In this document: piece by piece, positions 60,451-64,000 of the stretch
Layout: each line of letters begins with the position of its first letter
Numbering within the stretch: position 1 is the stretch's first letter
Assembly (NCBI RefSeq): GCF_009017415.1
Contig: NC_092406.1
Coordinates: 3,968,001 to 4,032,000 of the forward strand
Reading direction: 5' to 3'
DNA: 64,000 nt
Origin: Aspergillus flavus
Lineage: Eukaryota > Ascomycota > Eurotiomycetes > Eurotiales > Aspergillaceae
Notes under the pieces: generated by a model
Told to the model about the DNA's origin: nothing
The model's input: the letters and a program-made list of their open reading frames with translations, nothing else
The model's database searches: none
Program-made: the position numbers and the translations under genes

Positions 60451-61329
60451 AGATCCTCCCGCCCGCAAAAAGCAAATCGGCAGACGCAGCTGAGCCCACC
60501 AGCAACAACCCAAACGGGGAATTTCCCTCAACCAGGCACACCGTCTTCCAGTTGCAAACTGGACTGATTGCCCCTGCCGGAATCATCCACCCGCATAATC
60601 CAAGATCAATTGATATCTTCTACGGAAATCCCCCCCCCCCCAGCCCCTGATTCACAATACTATCCCCCAACATCCCACCCTCCCCCAAATCCGAAGATAC
60701 ACCGACAAGAAGAAAAAAAAGATAAGGCTACCTTTCCCAATTAATTAACTCATTCAATTCGCCACATTGAATGACCGGCCTAGACCACCCGTTATCCTTT
60801 CCTTCCACTGATTCCTTCTCCCCTCACCTCATCCGTTGCGAGCGGGATGTCAACGGAAGTGAGACATGGCGGACTTGGCAGCCTCGATGATTTGATATTT
60901 AAGAACAAGTACTTCCCTGTTTTGGTCCTTGTCCTCATTAGGGTTTTTAGCGACCTCTAAAATTAGTCTAGTCGCCCCCAAAAGTCATCACGCATCCAAT
61001 TTATATTAAATTGATTAGCTGTCACCGCGATTTATAAGCATTGATTGGCCGCATTAGTTTCCCATAGGATGGTCTGACACTTTACTGGTATCTAACTTAT
61101 TGCCAACTCCACAAAGTTCAACTCTAACCTAATCCCCATCTAGACTGAACACAATGGCCAACGATTGATAATAACCGGGTGAGACTTTATCGGGGTTTAA
61201 CTTTGAGATTTCATAATATTGATATCATCTGCGTTTGACATATGGACGGTTTGCCCCAAAAATCAGGGAGAAAAAAGTGGAGGAAAGGTAAGTTAATTCC
61301 CGATCCCCCTGTCGCTGTACTTGTTCCCG

Positions 61330-61337
61330 TCGCGTAC
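61330..61337 (+). promoter_or_regulatory. StuA-type element (TCGCGTAC)
   Basis: Matches the APSES consensus (A/T)CGCG(T/A)N(A/C), about 2.5 kb upstream of the ega3-type start codon. The distance is large for a proximal promoter. Confidence 0.3.
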
Positions 61338-63098
61338 ATGACACAACATACACGTACATGTTTAGTCCACACGGACACGTATGTACAACGAACTCTATAT
61401 CTGTGCGTTTCTTTACCACTAGTCTGGACTCTGGAGACGATATAGTGCCAAGTGTGTCTTTCTTGCATCAGAACATGGCTCGGAGAAATACTAATGTATA
61501 CTAAATCTCGATCGTATGCTTTTTCTCGTATTCGAACCGAGAAGCGAGGGGGGGAGGGGGCCGAGAACTGAGTCTACTAGAAACCAAAACTAGGAGCTAT
61601 AATATGACCTGATCATATATGGTGAGAGACAGAGAGAGAGAGAAGCGAGTCGGGTCATACAGAGGCGAGAGCGGTCTAGGTCAACGGTGTTGGACGTCGG
61701 AAGATGCCGTTGCAGCCGGGGCATCTTGGCTGTTTCCTTATTTGCTTGGATTATTGGTTTTGAAATTCCTCCGAATTGATGTATATCCTACATCTGTATG
61801 TGCAGACACGGTAGTAGCCTCCCCCATGCCCACTTCTCCAATAACGGCAGTAACTGTGCTGCAGGACAAGCTTCAGCCAACTGCCAGGGTCCAAAGGCTC
61901 TGCGCTGGCGGAGTGTGACTGGTCCGAAGGCAGCTGAATGCTCGCAATTCTACCGGCCGATGGCGGAGGGAAAACAGAGCCTTCCTCTTAGTACCTTAGA
62001 TGACAGCTGGATGACTTGAATCAAACTCGTCTTGGCACTTTGCTGACAACCTGTAGTCAGTCTCGGGTAAAAGGGTGCTGTGTCCTAAACGTTCTCGTAG
62101 TCCTAAGACCTAGTAGAAAGAAGGCAAATCCTGTCGATTGGTGGAGACGAACGCATCGGCCATCACCGTGTTGGGAAAGAAGAAAATAGTTGAAGACCGG
62201 TTCATCCGAGGCACTGAAACGTGGTAGTGGAGAAACAAAGAATAGAATACCCTTCATTTCGGTAGGTGGAGAACCTTGTCGATAAATTCTATGGCTAAAA
62301 CCCGAAGTCCATCCCATCTTCAGTTTAGTACTTCGGCCTAGGCCATGTTTTATCTCGTCCGGAACCTTAAAGCCGTCAAGTTGATGCAGTGCATTTGTTG
62401 CGGCTCGGTTCACTAGTCTCAAGCTAGATGTATACGAGACGCGGACCATTTCGTATAGATTTGGGGACCTGAGTCAGGGCGTCGAAGGCTTGTAGTGGCT
62501 TCAATTGTTGACTATTCATGCATGAAGAAACAACGGTCTGGTATTGGAAATTTTGCAAAAGAAAGTTACGGGCGGTATGAAACAGACCGTGTATGCCAAA
62601 ACCGATTGGTAACGATACAACCACCCGGTCCACATTCGGGACTTAAGGGTTAGTGTCCGTGGATTGACAGTGGATTGATCAGATTCGTCTCGGATTCTCG
62701 CAAGGCGCTAAAGAGTGATTGGCAGAGTTCCAGGCCAGCAGAAAATCGGGAGAAAAAGGAGCCAAAAATCAGTGAAAATCCGTCACACAAAGAAGAAGAA
62801 ATCTACTGTTTGGGGGGGAAAGACTTTTGTCCCCTGGTTAGTTAAGCAATCTTTAGTCAGCGATCCCCGTCAATGCTCTTTTTCTGGTCATTTCTTCTGT
62901 TTTAAGGTTTTTCTCTTCTCTTTTGCTGTGGGATGATTGCCATAGTTAATCTTCGTGCCAAAGTACTTCGTCCTGTAGGACAGCCGTGTTGAATTCCATG
63001 GCTATGACGGCGGGTAGCTTTTTAGACCCAAGTAACCATTCTTAGCAGAAATTACTCATCAGCAAAAAAGAAAAAGAAAAAAAAAATAATGTCAAGTT

Positions 63099-63215
63099 CT
63101 TTGACTGGTGTGATTCGAACCTGGACCCCAAACATAATCATGGTTCTGTTCTCCAGCCCGCTGACAGCCTTAGACCCTGAGTCCAGAACCCTTATTGGCG
63201 CCTAAGGGTTCAAAG
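63099..63215 (-). other. tRNA-like segment, probably a degenerate tRNA
   Basis: Read on the minus strand, the ends CTTTGAA and GTCAAAG could pair in six of seven positions like an acceptor stem. CTTA/TAAG forms a D-stem-like hairpin, and GGTTCTG/CAGAACC a perfect 7 bp stem. GGTTCGAATCA resembles a Pol III B box, and GGTCTAAGGC equals the D-loop phrase of tRNA-Leu. A T10 run follows. However, the T-stem does not pair and the central loop is 35 bases, so this is not a standard tRNA. Confidence 0.25.
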
Positions 63216-63811
63216 AGAAAAAGATCGCGGAGGCGAACCTGCAATAGTCACAACGCTAGGCTCCCGGGTTTTCTCATTCTCTCCCTCAATCCTCTCTCTC
63301 CTCTTTTTTAAGCCATCATTCATTAGTAAGGTTGCACCGCAGGTGACCTCGAAACAACAGCCACTGTGGCAGAGTCCATTATTTGGACATTGACTGCCGC
63401 AGTCTGTAAGGCATTCACTTGCCTTTAATTCCAACCCAGGACAGGCGTCTCTGCATCCGATTCCCCGGACCACCTCAACGCAATCTCTGAACGAGCCACT
63501 TCATAGTTTCAGTGTAACCGCGGAGAGAGGGATTTCTTTGTCCTCTCCTAGCCTATACATTTAACGGTTGCCTGTGAACCCCTGTGGTTCTACTCCGGAA
63601 TACGCCACTTCATTTGCTTCTTTATCTGATCGTTTGATCTTCCTCTCAGGTCCTCTTTATATTTTCCCTGCTTACCCCCCACCTTACCGCTGTGGTTTGT
63701 GAGAATCAAATCGCAGGTCGTACCTTTCTTTCTCGGAATTCCCTTCTTTGAACATTTCTTTCTTTAGTCGTTCGTTTTACAGGAATTTTTCTTTGTGAAA
63801 TCTATTGCACT

Positions 63812-64000
63812 ATGGCGGGTATTGATGAAGCGCTGCCCTTGAAGGGTAAGGGACAAGCCGCGTCCGGCTGGAAGACTTGGTCCGTCAAGAAGCGCATGCT
63901 GATTATCGGCGCTATCGCTCTCGTGATCGCTCTCGCTATTGGTCTAGGAGTTGGCTTGGGAGTCGGTCTGAATAAGGGTGGAGGGGATGACGAAGGCGAG
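63812..64000 (+). CDS. ega3: Ega3-type membrane-anchored GH114 enzyme, 5' part only
   Basis: The first 63 codons are present and the gene runs off the window. They encode a short cytosolic tail with basic residues (WKTWSVKKR), then one membrane segment (about residues 29-53, LIIGAIALVIALAIGLGVGLGVGL), then a Gly/Asp/Glu linker. This is a type II anchor. In the GAG locus, Ega3 (an endo-alpha-1,4-galactosaminidase of GH114 that cuts deacetylated GAG) has exactly such an N-terminus and follows agd3 in the same direction. The catalytic domain itself is outside the window, so the call rests on position plus anchor. Sph3, also anchored and in the same cluster, is the alternative. Confidence 0.7.
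   Translation, partial: MAGIDEALPLKGKGQAASGWKTWSVKKRMLIIGAIALVIALAIGLGVGLGVGLNKGGGDDEGE

Larger units (their letters stand above)
60255..63811. other. 3.5 kb gap inside the GAG locus
   Basis: No supported protein gene. Contents seen: a C10 tract near 60630; StuA-type response-element matches at 60443-60450 (minus) and 61330-61337 (plus); GA repeats near 61628; a tRNA-like segment on the minus strand at 63099-63215; and a cysteine-rich minus-strand frame at 63210-63473. The last kilobase must include the promoter of the gene starting at 63812. Confidence 0.45.

Noticed and set aside
1..64000. CRISPR arrays, bacterial operons, prophage or intact transposons
   Set aside because: The window is fungal. 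I saw no regularly spaced repeats, transposase or reverse transcriptase motifs, or long terminal repeats.

Overview
The window is fungal nuclear DNA, most likely from an Aspergillus or a close relative in the Eurotiales. The evidence is many 50-80 base introns with GTRNGT donors and CTAAC/CTGAC-type branch points, single-copy genes such as rpb4, trm5, nsa2 and dapB, and a three-gene run at the right edge that matches the galactosaminogalactan (GAG) exopolysaccharide locus known from Aspergillus fumigatus. The species cannot be named from sequence alone.

Layout, left to right. 0-7 kb: one secreted, repeat-rich cell-wall-type protein (minus strand) behind a TATA box, then about 3.7 kb with no convincing gene. 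7-16 kb: an MPS1-type spindle checkpoint kinase, a frameshifted berberine-bridge-type FAD oxidase pseudogene, and the divergent pair nsa2 (60S ribosome assembly) and mitochondrial bL21. 16-28 kb: an accessory block with a secreted GMC oxidoreductase, a DUF1338-type 2-oxoadipate dioxygenase/decarboxylase, and two Zn2Cys6 transcription factors, one with ten introns and one with one. 28-33 kb: gene-poor DNA with a truncated cytochrome P450 pseudogene and a possible small spliced gene. 33-43 kb: rpb4, trm5, a CDK-site-rich coiled-coil protein, a PX/PXB (DUF3818) lipid-binding protein and an uncharacterised 226 aa protein. 43-64 kb: dapB (vacuolar dipeptidyl aminopeptidase), then the GAG locus.

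The GAG genes form one system. Gtb3 (minus strand, about 2,884 aa) is a multipass membrane protein with a C-terminal GT4 domain and is the likely polymerase. Agd3 (plus strand, divergent from gtb3) is the secreted CE18 deacetylase that makes the polymer cationic and adhesive. The gene cut by the right edge has the membrane anchor expected of Ega3, the GH114 endo-galactosaminidase. The other two known cluster genes, sph3 and uge3, would lie just past base 64,000.

Gene models here were built by hand-splicing. Where stated, exon lengths sum to a whole number of codons. Family names rest on motif recognition, not on database searches.
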